Positions 44,936-56,766 of a DNA stretch of 64,000 nucleotides are shown one piece after another. Origin of the DNA: Bos javanicus (taxonomy: Eukaryota; Chordata; Mammalia; Artiodactyla; Bovidae); assembly GCF_032452875.1 (NCBI RefSeq), contig NC_083877.1, forward strand, positions 42,457,724-42,521,723, in the 5' to 3' direction. The notes under the pieces are model-generated. The model saw only the letters and a program-made list of their open reading frames with translations, did not search any database and was not told the origin of the DNA. The translations under genes were made by a program, and so were the position numbers. Position 1 is the stretch's first letter. Each line of letters starts with the position of its first letter.

Positions 44936-47019
44936 CTGACTTGTGGCTTTAATTACCCAGTCAGTCACTGGTTTACTGTCAGCCAAGTTTAATAAGCTTG
45001 ACTGTGATCCAAAAATTCGCCTAGGCCAAAAAGAACCCTAGCCATTCTGTGCTGTCCGGCAGGCTGAGGGGCAGGACACTTGGAGTCCACCAGCCCTGAA
45101 GAAGTAGGGGCCGCCGACCTCTTCATTTCTTTTTTTTTCTTTAGACATGGGATCCTGAACACAAGGCCTCATGTGCAGGCCAGGCCAGTTAAACCGGAAA
45201 CATTAAGGAGCCGACAGCTTGCAGCTGCTCAGAGGGAAGGTTCACTGGCACAGAGCACCCATGAAAAGCAGAACCCCGATCTCCCAGCCTGGCAGGCTAT
45301 AGCTGAGGTTCTGGGACCCTGACAGGTGCTGGGCTGCTCATCTAGCCTTTCATGGGCAGAGACAGGTCCCCACTGGTCCTGGCCCCCTGCCCAAGCCCAG
45401 GAGGAATGGATGTATTTTGGGTGGCATCCTCCCGGACAGGAAGAGGCAGGGCTTTGTTCCCCAACCTTGGAGCACAGCCTGAAGCTCAGGGCATAGCTCA
45501 AGCTTCCATCGTGAGAAACCTGATCCTGGGACTTGAACACTCTGCTCTTTGTGTTCTGCACAACAGGATGGTCCTGCTACTCGCTCAGCTCAGTGTGTGT
45601 CCTGGCTTCAGCTTCCCTCCTAAGCACCTGACTGCTGGCAGGTTACTGTGACTCATGGCCATTATATCTGCTGGGCTTGTACTTCCGGCATCTTATTGGC
45701 GTGGGCATCTCCCAGGCAAGGGTTTCCATGCAGAGGCTGCCAGGCCAGCAGGAGAGGAGACCTCCAGCCCATCTGTCAGCACTGAATAATTTCATCCACA
45801 CGTACTTCTCTTCCAATCACCCAGGCTACTTTAGCTTCCCTGAACCACGCCAGCCAAAGACACTGGACGACCTGTGCCCTCTCACGCAGGATGCATCTCC
45901 TTGAGTGCTTTGGGAGCCCCACCACACTGGTTTCTCTGTGAGGTCATCTTTGCCATGATACTCTGGCCTCCTTCCTGGTAACTTCACACATTCTGATTTG
46001 CCAGACTTCTGAAGGTGTTCAATTAAGTCAAAACATAAGGGCCTTCTGAGCATTCAGCTCTGTACTTCAAGCCATGGAGGATAGAAAAGTCCCTAGGGGG
46101 ATGGCTAAGAGTCGTCCAAGGCTTGTCCACCCAAAGGGAGGCCCAAAGAGAAAGAATGCCACTGTCAGTTAGATTGGGGAATCTTGATCCTTCAAAACAC
46201 CTATTTTTATATGAAAGTTTCTGTGAAGTCCTGTCATAAAGAAAATCTGTTGCCGTTTTTTTTTTAATCATTGCTACTGACATCTCAAGGACCTAATGAA
46301 TGCTTTTGGAATATAATTTAGGAAATGAGTTAACTGCTCTTCAGCCTAAGGAAGTATAATCTCTAAGGAGCATTTGGACACAGGCAGTAGCATTTTGGGT
46401 TGTCAGAAAGAGAGGGAGGTGCTCCTGGCCTTAATGTATGGGGGAGGGGTAATGCGACAGCGCAGACAGTGCACCCCAGCCTCACTAAGCCAAGAACAGT
46501 TCTGCCCCAAGTGTCCTGGGCAGTCCCCACCCCACTGACAAGTGGTGGCTGGACAAGTGCTCAGCACCAAGACTTCGACCCCCGCCTCCGCCACCCACAG
46601 GGTCTAACCCTTCCCGGCTATCTCAGTCCCCTGGTCCCTTGCTTCCTCTTATCGGGGTGCCTTCCTGGCATTAGGGCATTACGGGACAGAGTTCATCCTT
46701 GGGTCTGGCAGAGGCAAGTAGAGAGCAGGGCTCCACGGTTCCAGAGTGGATGAAAACAGGGTGCTCAAGTGGACCCGGGAGATAAAGAGGAAGGGGCTCG
46801 TCTTCCTGAAAGTTCTTTCACCTCACCTCATCTGGCAGAGAGAAGCCTGCCCCATGGCTCAAGCCAAAGAGAACACACCTGGCGCTTAGCCAAAGTCAGG
46901 TGACTTGAAAAGGAACGTGAGAAGGGCGGGTGCAGCCCTCCATCCTTCGGGGTTAAAGGAGACACCAACTTCCACAGTCTGCAAAGTCGGGGGATTCGGT
47001 CTGTGCCTGCTTCTGTCAA
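44936..47019. other. No gene assigned; GC-leaning
   Basis: Many short frames on both strands (for example 45229-45651 and 46400-46753), none with a family motif. T-rich tract at 45128-45142. Confidence 0.35.
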
Positions 47020-47485
47020 AACAGAAAACGCCCATGGCAACGGGCAAGTGTTACCTGAAACCGCAGAGTGTGTTTCACAAAACAAGGGTGGCTCATCGAT
47101 AGTCACCCGGGGAGATTCTGGCCCCGGGCCCACGAGGTGGCAGTTGGTGGGTGGGATCTCTGCAGAGCTGGGGGGTTTCCGGGCCTCCACCCTTGCAGGG
47201 AGGAGCCGTGGGGGAGCGGGCGGCCCTGCCCGCCGAGGGACCGAAAGCCCCCTCCATCTGCGCCTGGGGCGGGAGACCGGCGAGCAATTGGACTTGAGAC
47301 GGAGAACTGCGATCACCATCCGCCTCCTGTCCTACACACAACGGAGGAAGCAACGCCGGCACATTTGCTCCTTGCAGGACAAGTCCCGTTTCTGCTCCCC
47401 TCATTCGGCTGTAAATATGCGTCGTTGCGTGGTGGTTTCTGGAGCAGTCGAAATGGTCTTCTCCCAGGATATTGCTTTGCGTCTG
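47020..47485. promoter_or_regulatory. CpG island with CTCF-like site
   Basis: Counting by eye, about 30 CpGs fall in about 465 bases with GC near 58 percent, far above the rest of the window. At 47130-47143 CCACGAGGTGGCAG agrees with the CTCF core consensus except at the variable fifth position. The island would usually mark a promoter or regulatory element. A possible splice donor (cag|gtga) is at 47526/47527. The long overlapping frames here (172 codons plus, 184 codons minus) are expected in GC-rich DNA and are not evidence for a protein. Confidence 0.55.
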
Positions 47486-47571
47486 TTCTCCCCTTCCTCT
47501 TTCTCTCTCTGGATTAATTAGTACAGGTGATGAAGGTGGGGGTGGTGGCAAGGGAGGGATGCGGGGGTTTC

Positions 47572-47572
<1 letters not shown>

Positions 47573-47609
<37 letters not shown>
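47573..47609 (+). repeat. (TG)n microsatellite, about 18 units
   Basis: Uninterrupted tg run of about 37 bases. It explains the Cys-Val and His-Thr runs in overlapping frames. Confidence 0.97.
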
Positions 47610-47611
<2 letters not shown>

Positions 47612-47644
47612 AATTTCAAAAATGACGTTTAGTACAACGTCCTG

Positions 47645-47780
47645 CAAAATGTACAGTCCTCATATCCCATGTTATAGACAAGAACACTGAGAGCCAGTGC
47701 AGTCAAATTTAAGGTCACCCTGCTGGTGAGCTGCCAAGCCAGGTAGAGAACCCTTGTGCCCCACACTTTGAGCATTTGGC
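47645..47780 (+). mobile_element. MIR SINE, diverged
   Basis: 'cccatgttatagacaagaa', 'aaggtcaccctgctggtga' and 'ctgccaagccaggtagaga' follow the MIR order loosely. Confidence 0.55.
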
Positions 47781-48361
47781 CTCCCCATTCACTATCATTT
47801 TCCCTTCTTCAGTACCCATTGAAGCAAAATGTTGTTGATGTCTCTCCCTGTTAAGAATAATGATTAAAAAAAAAAAAAAAGACTAATGATTAAAACTTTC
47901 TAGGGGAGGGGCAAAAAACTTTTGATATCAAATAAAAGCAATGTCTAATGAGCCCATCTGGGGTCACCTGGCTCTCAGGGGAAGGTAACTTTGACTATTT
48001 ACTATTAATCAGAGTCTGGAAAGGCATAATATTGTAAAATTAGATGAGAGTGTGTAGAAACTGTTAAAATGTAAATGACTTTTCTGTTTCATAGTAATGC
48101 AAATGACTTCTATCTGGTCGGGGAAAATATAACCCCAAAGATTACAGTTTTGTTGCCCCTGTAACCAGTGACTGTAACATTGACCAGTTTTGTATCTAAC
48201 TTTGCATTCTTACATCAGCATTCCTTTTTGTTCTGAGTGCACAAAATCTTTGATCCTATGTCCTCTAAAAATCAGCTTTGTCACCCCTCTAAATTTTCCC
48301 CTAAAATAAATGAAAATCATGGGCACATATTCATCATCTGTCAAGACTCATGTTCCTCTTT
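47781..48361. other. No feature recognised
   Basis: A-run at 47866-47880. AT-rich and otherwise featureless. Confidence 0.4.
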
Positions 48362-48369
48362 CTCTACAG

Positions 48370-49103
48370 TTCAGTTCAGTTCAGTCGCTCAGTCGTGTCC
48401 GACTCTTTGCGACCCCTTGAATCGCAGCACGCCAGGCCTCCCTGTCCATCACCAGCTCCCGGAGTTCACCCAGACTCATGTCCATAGAGTCAGTGATGCC
48501 ATCCAGCCATCTCATCCTCTGTCATCCCCTTCTCCTCCTGCCCCCAATCCCTCCCAGCATCAGAGTCTTTTCCAATGAGTCAGCTCTTCGCATGAGGTGG
48601 CCAAAGTACTGCAGTTTCAGCTTTGGCATCATTCCTTCCAAAGAAATCCTAGGGCTGATCTCCTTCAGAATGGACTGGTTGGATCTCCTTGCAGTCCAAG
48701 GGGCTCTCAAGAGTCTTCTCCAACACCACAGTTCAAAAGCATCAATTCTTCGGCGCTCAGCTTTCTTCACAGTCCAACTCTCACATCCATACATGACCAC
48801 AGGAAAAACCATAGCCTTGACTGTGACGGACCTTTGTTGGCAAAGTAATGTCTCTGCTTTTCAATATGCTATCTAGGTTGGTCATAACTTTCCTTCCAAG
48901 GAGTAAGCGTCTTTTAATTTCATGGCTGCAGTCACCAACTGCAGTGATTTTGGAGCCCCAAAAATAAAGTCTAACACTGTTTCCACTGTTTCCCCACCTA
49001 TTTCCCATGAAGTGATGGAACTGGATGCCATGATCTTCGTTTTCTGAATGTTGAGCTTTAAGCCAACTTTTTCACTCTCCACTTTCACTTTCACTTTTTC
49101 TTC
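48370..49103 (-). mobile_element. BovB LINE 3' fragment, antisense
   Basis: Reverse-strand BovB from its 'cagttcagttcagtcgctc' end to the linker before the last RT part. Minus-strand frames at 48522-48812 and 48882-49121 keep GCESWTVKKAE and ISPRISLEG. The 8-bp word ctctacag is present at 48362-48369 and 49104-49111 as a likely TSD. The reading frame is broken between 48781 and 48812, where the two parts overlap in different phases. Confidence 0.92.
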
Positions 49104-49111
49104 CTCTACAG

Positions 49112-50694
49112 CCCCCACCAATCCATGATCAGCTTGGAAGGCATACTAAGCACCCACCATTGATTCTTTGACCCAAGTGAAGCACACACATGGCATCAGG
49201 GAGAACTAGGGATATGTACTCACCAACTTTGCAGAGTAAAAGAAATCTCTGTGATTGTCAGAAACAGACTAGAACTGTCAAAAGGATACAAACTCAACAC
49301 GTTAACTCCAAGTAATCTCTGCCCTTCCCTGCTCACACTTTAATCATGTCACAGCTATGATCAGGGGCTGGGGGCTCCGGTCCTCAGGACACCTGCTACA
49401 CTTTCAGTCTCTGCCAAGAACTTCTGCCACCCCACACAGAGTCATACCCATGACCCCATCACCCTGGATCCAAGCAGCTGCCCACTTCTGGTTGGTGAGC
49501 CAGTTGAAGGCTCAGCCCAGTGACACAATGAAATCCTCTATCTTGGCAAACTTGACAAGGAGACTTTGAGGGAACACTTGTTAGTAAAGGAGACAGAGAC
49601 AAAGCAGGGATTTGGGGTCCTGAAGCAATAGATGTGTAAATAAACAGCAGGAAGAGCAGGGGCAGAGAAGGAGTCCCCAAGTTGCCCCACTGATGAAGCA
49701 TAAAGGCAAGGATGGATGGAGCCTGCTGCTCAGCTGACAAGATGACGGAGTGTCATTTTCTTAGGACTCTTGGTTCCTGCACTACATCTATTGGGCTCTC
49801 CTGTGTGGTTTGTCCCAGGTCACCATTAGATCTGTCATTTGGTCTATGGCCCTTACTTCCTTTTCTATGTGTGGTATTAAAATAAATCCTACCATGCTTA
49901 AAGGAACTTAGTGGATCTCTACTCCTTCCAATCTAGCTCCTGATCACTTTCTCATCTTTTAAATAACTTAATAAGTTAAATAATATGGCAGGATTCTTGA
50001 TCACCTTTTGTTCAGCCAACTCTCTCTAGATTCATCAAGGATTTTCTAGGAAAGAGAAAGTTTCCCTGGTTAGAGCTCCCTTTCCCCTCTGTGTCCCTCC
50101 ATTTATTTCTGCTTGATTATTCATTCACTCATTCATTCTCGCCACAAGCTCACATGGATTCTAAACACAGGGCCACATCCATGCTTTGGAGGAGCTCATA
50201 GGTTTGCAAGGACAGCATCATAAGTGGGGTCAGTGCAGGAGTGAAGAGAAGGGTGGGTGCTGCATGCACCCCAAGGTGGAGGCACTGGAATCTGGGGCAT
50301 TAAAGTGGGGTTGGGGAAGGCTACTCCTTGGCTCCAGCGTCTGCACTGGCAGCTTTTCCTCCCGACCTTCCTGCAAATGCTGGCTTTTGTGCCTCTGGCC
50401 TGGAACCACATGTAACCAAAGCCATATGTTCAACTTGGTTTAATTAAATGGTGGCCTCAGCAAACTTCTGATGCTGTGTATGATCCCTTGGTGTTATAAT
50501 ATTTTTAATATTTGTTACTGTATGTTGTTTGTTATGTTTAACCCTGAGGCTGAGATTCTTTTAGTCTGTAAAGTTTAAATGTTGAGAGACTTTTGGTCTT
50601 GGTTTTTAAAAATCAGTATTATTTTTAATTTATTCCAAGAGAACATATCTCCTCTCCTCTAGGTTAGACCTGGGAGGGTCCACAGTCCTAATTT
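49112..50694. other. No gene or clear repeat recognised
   Basis: Unassigned. (Cattcatt)-like words near 50125 are a short low-complexity patch. Frames at 49357-49740 and 50186-50443 lack motifs. Confidence 0.35.
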
Positions 50695-51078
50695 TTCTGG
50701 GAGATGAATATTTGCAGGGCAGCAATGGAGATGCAGACATAGAGAACAGACTTATGGACATGGGGCAAGTGGATGGTGGTGGTGGGAGGAGAGGGTAGGA
50801 CAAATAGAGAGTAACATGGAAACTTATACTCTACCGTATATAGTACAGATAGCCAGCGGGAATTTGCTCTATGACTCAGGGAACTCAAACCCGGGCTCTC
50901 TGACAACCTAGAGGGCTGGGTTGGGGTGGGAGGTGGGAGGGAGTTTCAAGAGGGAGGGGACATAGGTTTACCTAAGCTGTTTTATGGCATACATACATAT
51001 CATATTGATGTATGGCAGAAACCAACACAATATTTTAAAGCAATTATCCTTCAATTTAAAATAAATTAAAAAAAAGAA
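50695..51078 (+). mobile_element. Ruminant L1 3' UTR
   Basis: Characteristic young bovine-type L1 tail: 'agagaacagacttatggac', 'agagagtaacatggaaact', 'gggaatttgctctatgact' and 'gcaattatccttcaattta' ending in an A-run near 51070. The coding part is missing by 5' truncation. Confidence 0.9.
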
Positions 51079-52045
51079 ATGTTAGGAGAGAATGTTGTGC
51101 TGTGAATACAAAGACCTGTCCTCGATTCTTAGCCCCAAACTGCAGAAAAACCTAAATTCCCAATCCAGTTTCTAAGTGCAGTTGCCCAAGTACCCAAGAT
51201 GGCAAGCAGAAGGGAAAAAGTGCCTTTTCCTAGGCGAGGCCCTCTCAGGTTTGGCTCAGCCCCTACTCTCCCAGGGCCCACCTGGGCAGGTGAGAGGGGG
51301 AGACCTGGCCAGGTGTATAAGTGAACCTGCCTGTGTTCTCTAGCCCACAGAGGTTTGCAGAGGCAGCAGAGCTGCCATCTTGGCCATTCCCACTCACGCA
51401 GCTCCTGTGCTCTTGACCCAAGGGCAGATTTGGTCATTTTATCTGGGGGTGGCGGGGTGGGGTTGATACAGTGACAGAGAGTCCTGCCAACCTTGTGCAA
51501 GTCCCCTAAAGGGCAGGCCTAAGTGTCGGCTGGCTCCTTGGCAGTGCCAGCCGAGAGAATGCCTGTTTCAGAAGGTGACAGTGACATAGGATGACATTGG
51601 GGGTGATTTCCTTGGGAGAGGGGGACCAAGGCTGCCTTTCTGATCCTTACATCCATATATTTGGGCTGGGGCAACTTTCAGAGGCAAACAGTGCACTTCT
51701 GAAGGTGGGGGGCCCCAGCATGGACCTTGAAAAGGGCCTGTGGGAACTTCCCTGAGGCCTCCAATCCCTGGGCAGGGCTGGGCTGGGGACGGTGGTTGTG
51801 ATGCTCACAGCTGTGCTCCAGGCCCAGCCAGTGAAGTGAGACCTACTGCCCTTCTCACTGGGCTGGAACTTCAGGGAGCTGGGATTCCCCTTGGGTGCCT
51901 CCCAGCACAGGCCCCTCACCCTATCTAACTGCTCTGTACATCTACCTCTTGGATCCAGGGAGATTGGCCTTGATTTCAAATAAGCAATTAACATTCAGAA
52001 GACAGGCTTATACTTAGTTCAAGGCTGCTGCCCCACCCCTTAGCT
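51079..52045. other. No gene assigned
   Basis: GC-leaning DNA with overlapping frames on both strands (51129-51500 minus, 51647-51994 minus). No family motif. Confidence 0.35.
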
Positions 52046-53173
52046 TTCAGTTCAGTTCAGTGCAGTCTCTCAGTAGTGTCTGACTCTTTGCAACCCCATG
52101 GACTGCAGCACGCCAGGCCTCCCTGTCCATCACCAACTCCCAGAGTTTACTCAAACTCATGTCCATTGAGTCGGTTATGCCATCCAACCATTTCATCCTC
52201 TGTTGTCCCCTTCTCCTCCTGCCTTCAATCTTTCCCAGCATCAAGGTCTTTTCAAATGAGTCAGCTCTTGCATCAGGTGGCCAAAGTATTGGAGTTTCAG
52301 CTTCAACATCAGTCCTTCCAATGAATATTCAGGACTGATTTCCTTTAGATGGAGTGGTTGGATCTCCTTGCAGTCCAAGGGGCTCTCAAGAGTCTTCTCC
52401 AACACCACAGTTCAAAAGCATCAATTCTTTGGTGCTCAGCTTTCTTTATAGTCCAACTGTCACATCCATACATGACTACTGGAAAAACCATAGCCTTGAC
52501 TAGATGGACCTTTGTTGGCAAAGTAATGTCTCTGCTTTTGAATATGCTGTCTAGGTTGGTCATAACTTTTCTTCCAAGGAGTAAGCGTCTTTTAATTTCA
52601 TGGCTGCAGTCACCATCTGCAGTGATTTTGGAGCCCCCAAAAATAAAGTCAGCCACTGTTTCCACTGTTTCCCCATCTATTTGCCATGAAGTGACGGGAC
52701 AGGATGCCATGATCTTCGTTTTCTGAATGTTGAGCTTTAAGCCAACTTTTTCACTCTCCTCTTTCACTTTCATCAAGAGGCTCTGTAGTTCCTCTTCACT
52801 TTCTGCCATAAGGGTGGTGTCATCTGCATATCTGAGGTTATTGATATTTCTCCCGGCAGTCTTGATTCCAGCTTGTGCTTCATCCAGCCCAGCATTTCTT
52901 ATGATGTACTCTGCATACAAGTTAAATAAGCTGAGTGACAATATACAGCCTTGACATACTCTTTTTCCTATTTGGAACCAGTCTGTTGTTCCATGTCCAG
53001 TTCTAACTGTTGCTTCCTGATCTGCATACAGATTTCTCAAGGGACAGGTCAGGTTGTCTACTATTCCCATCTCTTTCAGAATTTTCCAGAGTTTATTGTG
53101 ATCCACACAGTCAAAGGGTTTGGCATAGTCAAAGCAGAAATAGATGTTTTTCTAAAACTCCCTTGCTTTTTCA
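52046..53173 (-). mobile_element. BovB LINE, antisense, 5'-truncated
   Basis: Reverse-strand BovB of about 1.1 kb from its 3' end ('gcagtctctcagtagtgtc') to within the RT domain. Similarity to the family ends near 53173 ('cccttgctttttcaatcaa'). I could not define a TSD. It carries the longest BovB reading frame of the window (52345-53106). Confidence 0.93.
52345..53106 (-). pseudogene. BovB reverse transcriptase fragment, 253-codon open frame
   Basis: This is the longest uninterrupted BovB polymerase frame in the window. The catalytic YADD is intact (residues 93-96). The QG block reads CQGCILSLSLF instead of RQGCILSPCLF as in other BovB copies, so a conserved arginine and the SP proline are lost. 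Just upstream, FCFIDYAK is shortened to FCFDYAK by a three-base loss, and the frame is closed by a stop before that. At the other end a one-base deletion after SNHS ('ccatctaaagg') gives a premature stop, so the C-terminal region is out of frame. The missing endonuclease and N-terminus mean it cannot be an active element. Confidence 0.9.
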
Positions 53174-53311
53174 ATCAATGCTATAGAGTTAGTCCCAGGA
53201 TTTTTACTAAACTATTGAAAAGGAGTGTTTGGCCTTCCACTGGGCTGGCTTGGCTGGAACCAGGTGGTCCTATGGCTCCTTTGGCCCTCTTGCCACTACC
53301 TGGGGAGGGGG
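53174..53311. other. No feature recognised
   Basis: Short stretch between the BovB and a SINE. Confidence 0.4.
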
Positions 53312-53320
53312 AGCCTTGTA

Positions 53321-53536
53321 CATGTGTGCTAAGTCGCTTCAGTCATGACTGATTCTTTGAAACCCTATGGATTGTAACCCGCCAGGCTCCTCTGTCCATG
53401 GAATTTTCCAGGCAAGAATACTGGAGTGGGTTGCCATTTCATCCCCCAGGGGATGTTCCCAGCCCAGGTATCCAACCGAAGTCTTCCACATTGCAGGCAG
53501 ATTCTTTACCATCTGAGCCACCAGGTAAGCCCGGGC
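53321..53536 (-). mobile_element. Bov-tA SINE, antisense, TSD
   Basis: Reverse-oriented copy from 'gtgtgctaagtcgcttcag' to 'gagccaccaggtaagccc'. The 9-bp word agccttgta is at 53312-53320 and 53537-53545. Confidence 0.94.
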
Positions 53537-53545
53537 AGCCTTGTA

Positions 53546-54701
53546 GAGAAAAGCAAAGCTGAGAGATAGTACTGAGGATGCAGTCCTGAATCCAGCTGCT
53601 TGTGGAGCCCCCGGACTTGCTGGTTAGATGAACTGATAAATTATTACTTTGTGTTTAGGTCCCTTTGAATAAGAATTTATTTCACTTTCAATTGAAAGAG
53701 ATCTGACTGCTAGCTGACTGATGTGTAAACTGATTTCTAGCAATCAGAGACAATGTGTTTTTTCAGGTAAAGCGGAGGGAAAGAAAAGCAGAGTGAAGCA
53801 ATAACAGAAGCTCAGGTGGAGAGCTGGGAGTCTAAAACATTGCCATTTTCTCACTGATTTTTAAAATCCTTCCCCTCCCACCCTCACAACCATGTAATCA
53901 TGTGCTTTCGGAAACACACTCTTGAAAAGGAGACACTGAGAGACTTGCTTTGGTCATGCAGAATTTTTGGACCATAGTGAGGTTTTCTCTCCCAGGATCC
54001 CTTCAAGAATCCTTCCTGAGATTGTTTTGAGCTGATGGCAGCAGCTATGGGGAATGGTGATCTGGATCTCCCCTCTGACTGGAAGATAATTCTTGGAGGA
54101 AGTGTGCGCCTTGCTGAAGTCTTCAAACATCCAGTGGGACAAGCAGCCTCATGCCCTAACCAGGTGCCAGCAAGACTTAGATTCAGTTTGTAATGACCCC
54201 GCCCTCCACCCCCAAACGGTTAAAACCAGACAGAAATCTTTCTTTCTCACATAAAGGAAGTCTGGACTTAGGCTTCAGGAGGTTGTCAAGAACCCAGTAC
54301 CACTTTATCTCATCTTATCAGCCTCAGTGTTGGGCGTGTTCCTCACAGTATCTCTCCCCTGCTCCCTCAACCCTCCCACCCCCACACACCACACGTTCAC
54401 TTATAACCTCGTGCAGACGGAGACACAATCAGCAAGAGACTGGAAGACTCTTCACTCTGCATGCCAGCTAAATATTGGGTGTACGTTACTAAGGAAGAAA
54501 ACTAAAGTGGCTACTGGGGGACACTAGAAGTCTCTGCTGGATAGTTAACCCATGGTGGGACAGACCAAAGCCCCTCTCAGGGATTGCCCTATTGCTGGGG
54601 CTGCCAGTGAGGGTGAAACCTAGTTCCCCTAAAACTGAGTTCCCCTGCTGAGTTACTGATTAACCTCTCTGTCCAAAACTTTATTCCCTTTCCTGGTCCT
54701 C
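53546..54701. other. No gene assigned
   Basis: Frames at 53884-54142 (minus) and 54193-54527 (plus) lack any motif. Confidence 0.35.
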
Positions 54702-55182
54702 TGTTAGGGAGCTGTTGACAGAAACTATCTGCGTTGGCCAGGCCTGCTTGCCTGAGTTATCTCACGACAGGAGGTCCCAATAAGGAATAGGTGCTGCTGC
54801 CTGAAAACTAAACTGGAGAATTTGGGAGGGGCTGAAAGAGGGAGCAGATGGCCAACCTCCCAGAGTCCTTCTTGTTGGAATCTATCTTGGCTGAGAGATG
54901 CATGCCACCAGGAAGGACCCTGAGTCAGACTGTGAACCAAGCAAGATAACTGGCTGGAGGCAACCTGGAAACTAACCCCATTACCATAAAAGCTGAGACT
55001 AGGAGCCACGTGGCAGAGCAATTGTCCTGGGTTCCCTCACCCTCCTACTCTCCGCCTGGGTGCTCCTTTCCAATAAAGTCTCTTACTTTGTCAGCACGTG
55101 TAGCTGCTTGGATGATTCATTTCTGAGTGTTAGACAAGAGTCCACTCTTGGGCCCTAGATGGGGCTCCTCTTTCCTGTCCAA
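54702..55182 (+). mobile_element. Endogenous retrovirus LTR, probably solo
   Basis: Resembles a ruminant class I-type LTR. A TATA-like cataaaag is at 54985-54992, followed by a CT-rich leader and a polyadenylation signal aataaa at 55072-55077, then a U5-like stretch that ends with 'ccctagatggggctcctct'. It starts tgttag. There is no adjacent gag, pol or env sequence. The boundaries are approximate and I see no clear TSD. Confidence 0.65.
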
Positions 55183-55291
55183 CCTCCCTGATCCCCTCAG
55201 GGTTGAGGAGTGTCAAAGAATATGGGGGGGATTGAAACTGAGAAGGACCCTGTGGGGGCTTCCCAGGTACAGAAGCCCCATGTGTTCCCCA
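55183..55291. other. Spacer between two LTRs
   Basis: About 110 bases that could be an LTR tail, a tRNA-primer region or host DNA. No primer-binding site could be identified with confidence. Confidence 0.3.
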
Positions 55292-55837
55292 TGTCTTAGT
55301 TTTAGAAAAAGCCTTGATAGCCTCCTAGCCTTCACTGACTTCCAAAAAGTAGGCACAAGGAATGAGAGAATGCAGAAACAAAGGAAAAGCAGTCAAGCAA
55401 GAAAAGTAATGATTATAAAACAGAGCCCAAGTTCCTCCTCAGGGGATATACATAACAATCTTGTTTTGCAGACCCTGAGACCCTCCTCCCCTCCCATCCC
55501 CCACTCTCCCTTCCCAAGGTGGAGAATGGTAACTATGAGCTGAAACCCCAGACTGGTTGGAACCAGAAGTTTGATGATTGAGATTCCTGGAACACCACCC
55601 TGTTACCTCACCACCAACCAATCAGAAGAAAGTCATGTACACTGCAGCCCTCCCCACAAATGTTGCCTAAAAACCTTTCCCTGAAAGCCATCAGGGAGTT
55701 AGGGTCTTCTGAGCATGAGCTGCCTTTTCTCCTTGCTTGGTGCCTGCAATAAATACTGTACTTTCCTCCATCACAACCTGGTGTCAGTAAATTGGCTTTG
55801 CTGCTTGGCAAGCAGACTCGAGTTCAGTTTGGTAACA
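55292..55837 (+). mobile_element. Second endogenous retrovirus LTR, same orientation, different family
   Basis: Starts tgtcttag and ends ggtaaca, the TG..CA form of an LTR. It has a CCAAT box (accaaccaatcag, about 55612), a polyadenylation signal aataaa at 55748-55753 and a U5-like end with 'ctgcttggcaagcagactc'. Its sequence is unlike the LTR at 54702. No internal retroviral genes lie between or beside them. Confidence 0.65.
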
Positions 55838-56589
55838 AGGGCCACTGGGAAAAAGAATAATTCATTCCATTTGTATCAGCTGTATGTGTAATTTCTTCCT
55901 GTTACAAACGCTAAGAAATGGCCTGGGACCACCTAGGGAAACCTTCCCCATCGCTATCTGTCCTGATCATTCAGGGGTCACTGTTCTTCAAGAGTAAGGA
56001 CTCAAATCCCACCTCAACTTCTCAAGGACAGCTGGACTTATGATGGCATTAGATCCACAGAAACGTCCGAGGAAACTCCCAGGGAGCCAGAGAACAGGCA
56101 AAGGAGCTGTGTCCCTAGTTGACCCCATCTCAGCTGAGATTACACAATAGCAGCTTTCTTAGTGAAGAAAATAAAGTAGGAAGAGTTTCTTAATGTATTT
56201 CACTATCATTTGATATGAATAAATGAACTGTGGATTTCCACACAAGGTTGTTGGATCCCAGAGCTCCTTCTGCAGCTCAGGAGAGCTGTAGCCACATTGG
56301 TTGGTCACTAACAAAAGGCAACCATCTTAGGGAAGAAACTCAACCTCCTTACTCACTGCTTAACATTTTCAAAGTGCTTAAAATGCTGGTTGGCATTTGA
56401 TAGGAGCTCAGTAAATAGTAATAAAATATGAGCTTGAATATTTCTGAGTGAGAAAAGCACTTATGGTCATCATTACTATTTTTAAAAATATTTATTACAC
56501 ATCTGTTATATATAAGGGACTGTTCTAAGGGCCATCGGTTGTCACAGAGATGAAGAAGATACCATTCGTGCCTTCAAGGAGTTTATTAA
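55838..56589. other. No gene; weak old-repeat tail at 56370-56440
   Basis: 'ggcatttgataggagctca' followed by 'gtaaatag' resembles the L2/MIR 'aggtgctcaataaat' phrase. Otherwise non-repetitive. Confidence 0.35.
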
Positions 56590-56766
56590 TATGCAACCCC
56601 ATGGACTGTAGCCCACCAGACTCCTCTGTCCTTGGAATTCACTAGGCAAGAACACTGGAGTGAGTAGCCATTCCCTTCTCCAGGGGATCTTCCCAACCCA
56701 GGGATCGAACCAGGGTCTCCTGCATTGCAGGCAGATTCTTTTTCATCTGAGCCATGAGGGAAGCCC
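56590..56766 (-). mobile_element. Bov-tA SINE, antisense, truncated at the tail
   Basis: Starts inside the element ('atgcaaccccatggactgt') and ends 'gagccatgagggaagccc'. Flanks attaata and actaata are similar. Confidence 0.92.

Noticed and set aside
47093..47647. 184-codon minus-strand frame
   Set aside because: It runs through the (TG)n microsatellite (a His-Thr run) and then the CpG island, where long chance frames are expected. The plus strand is open over the same bases.
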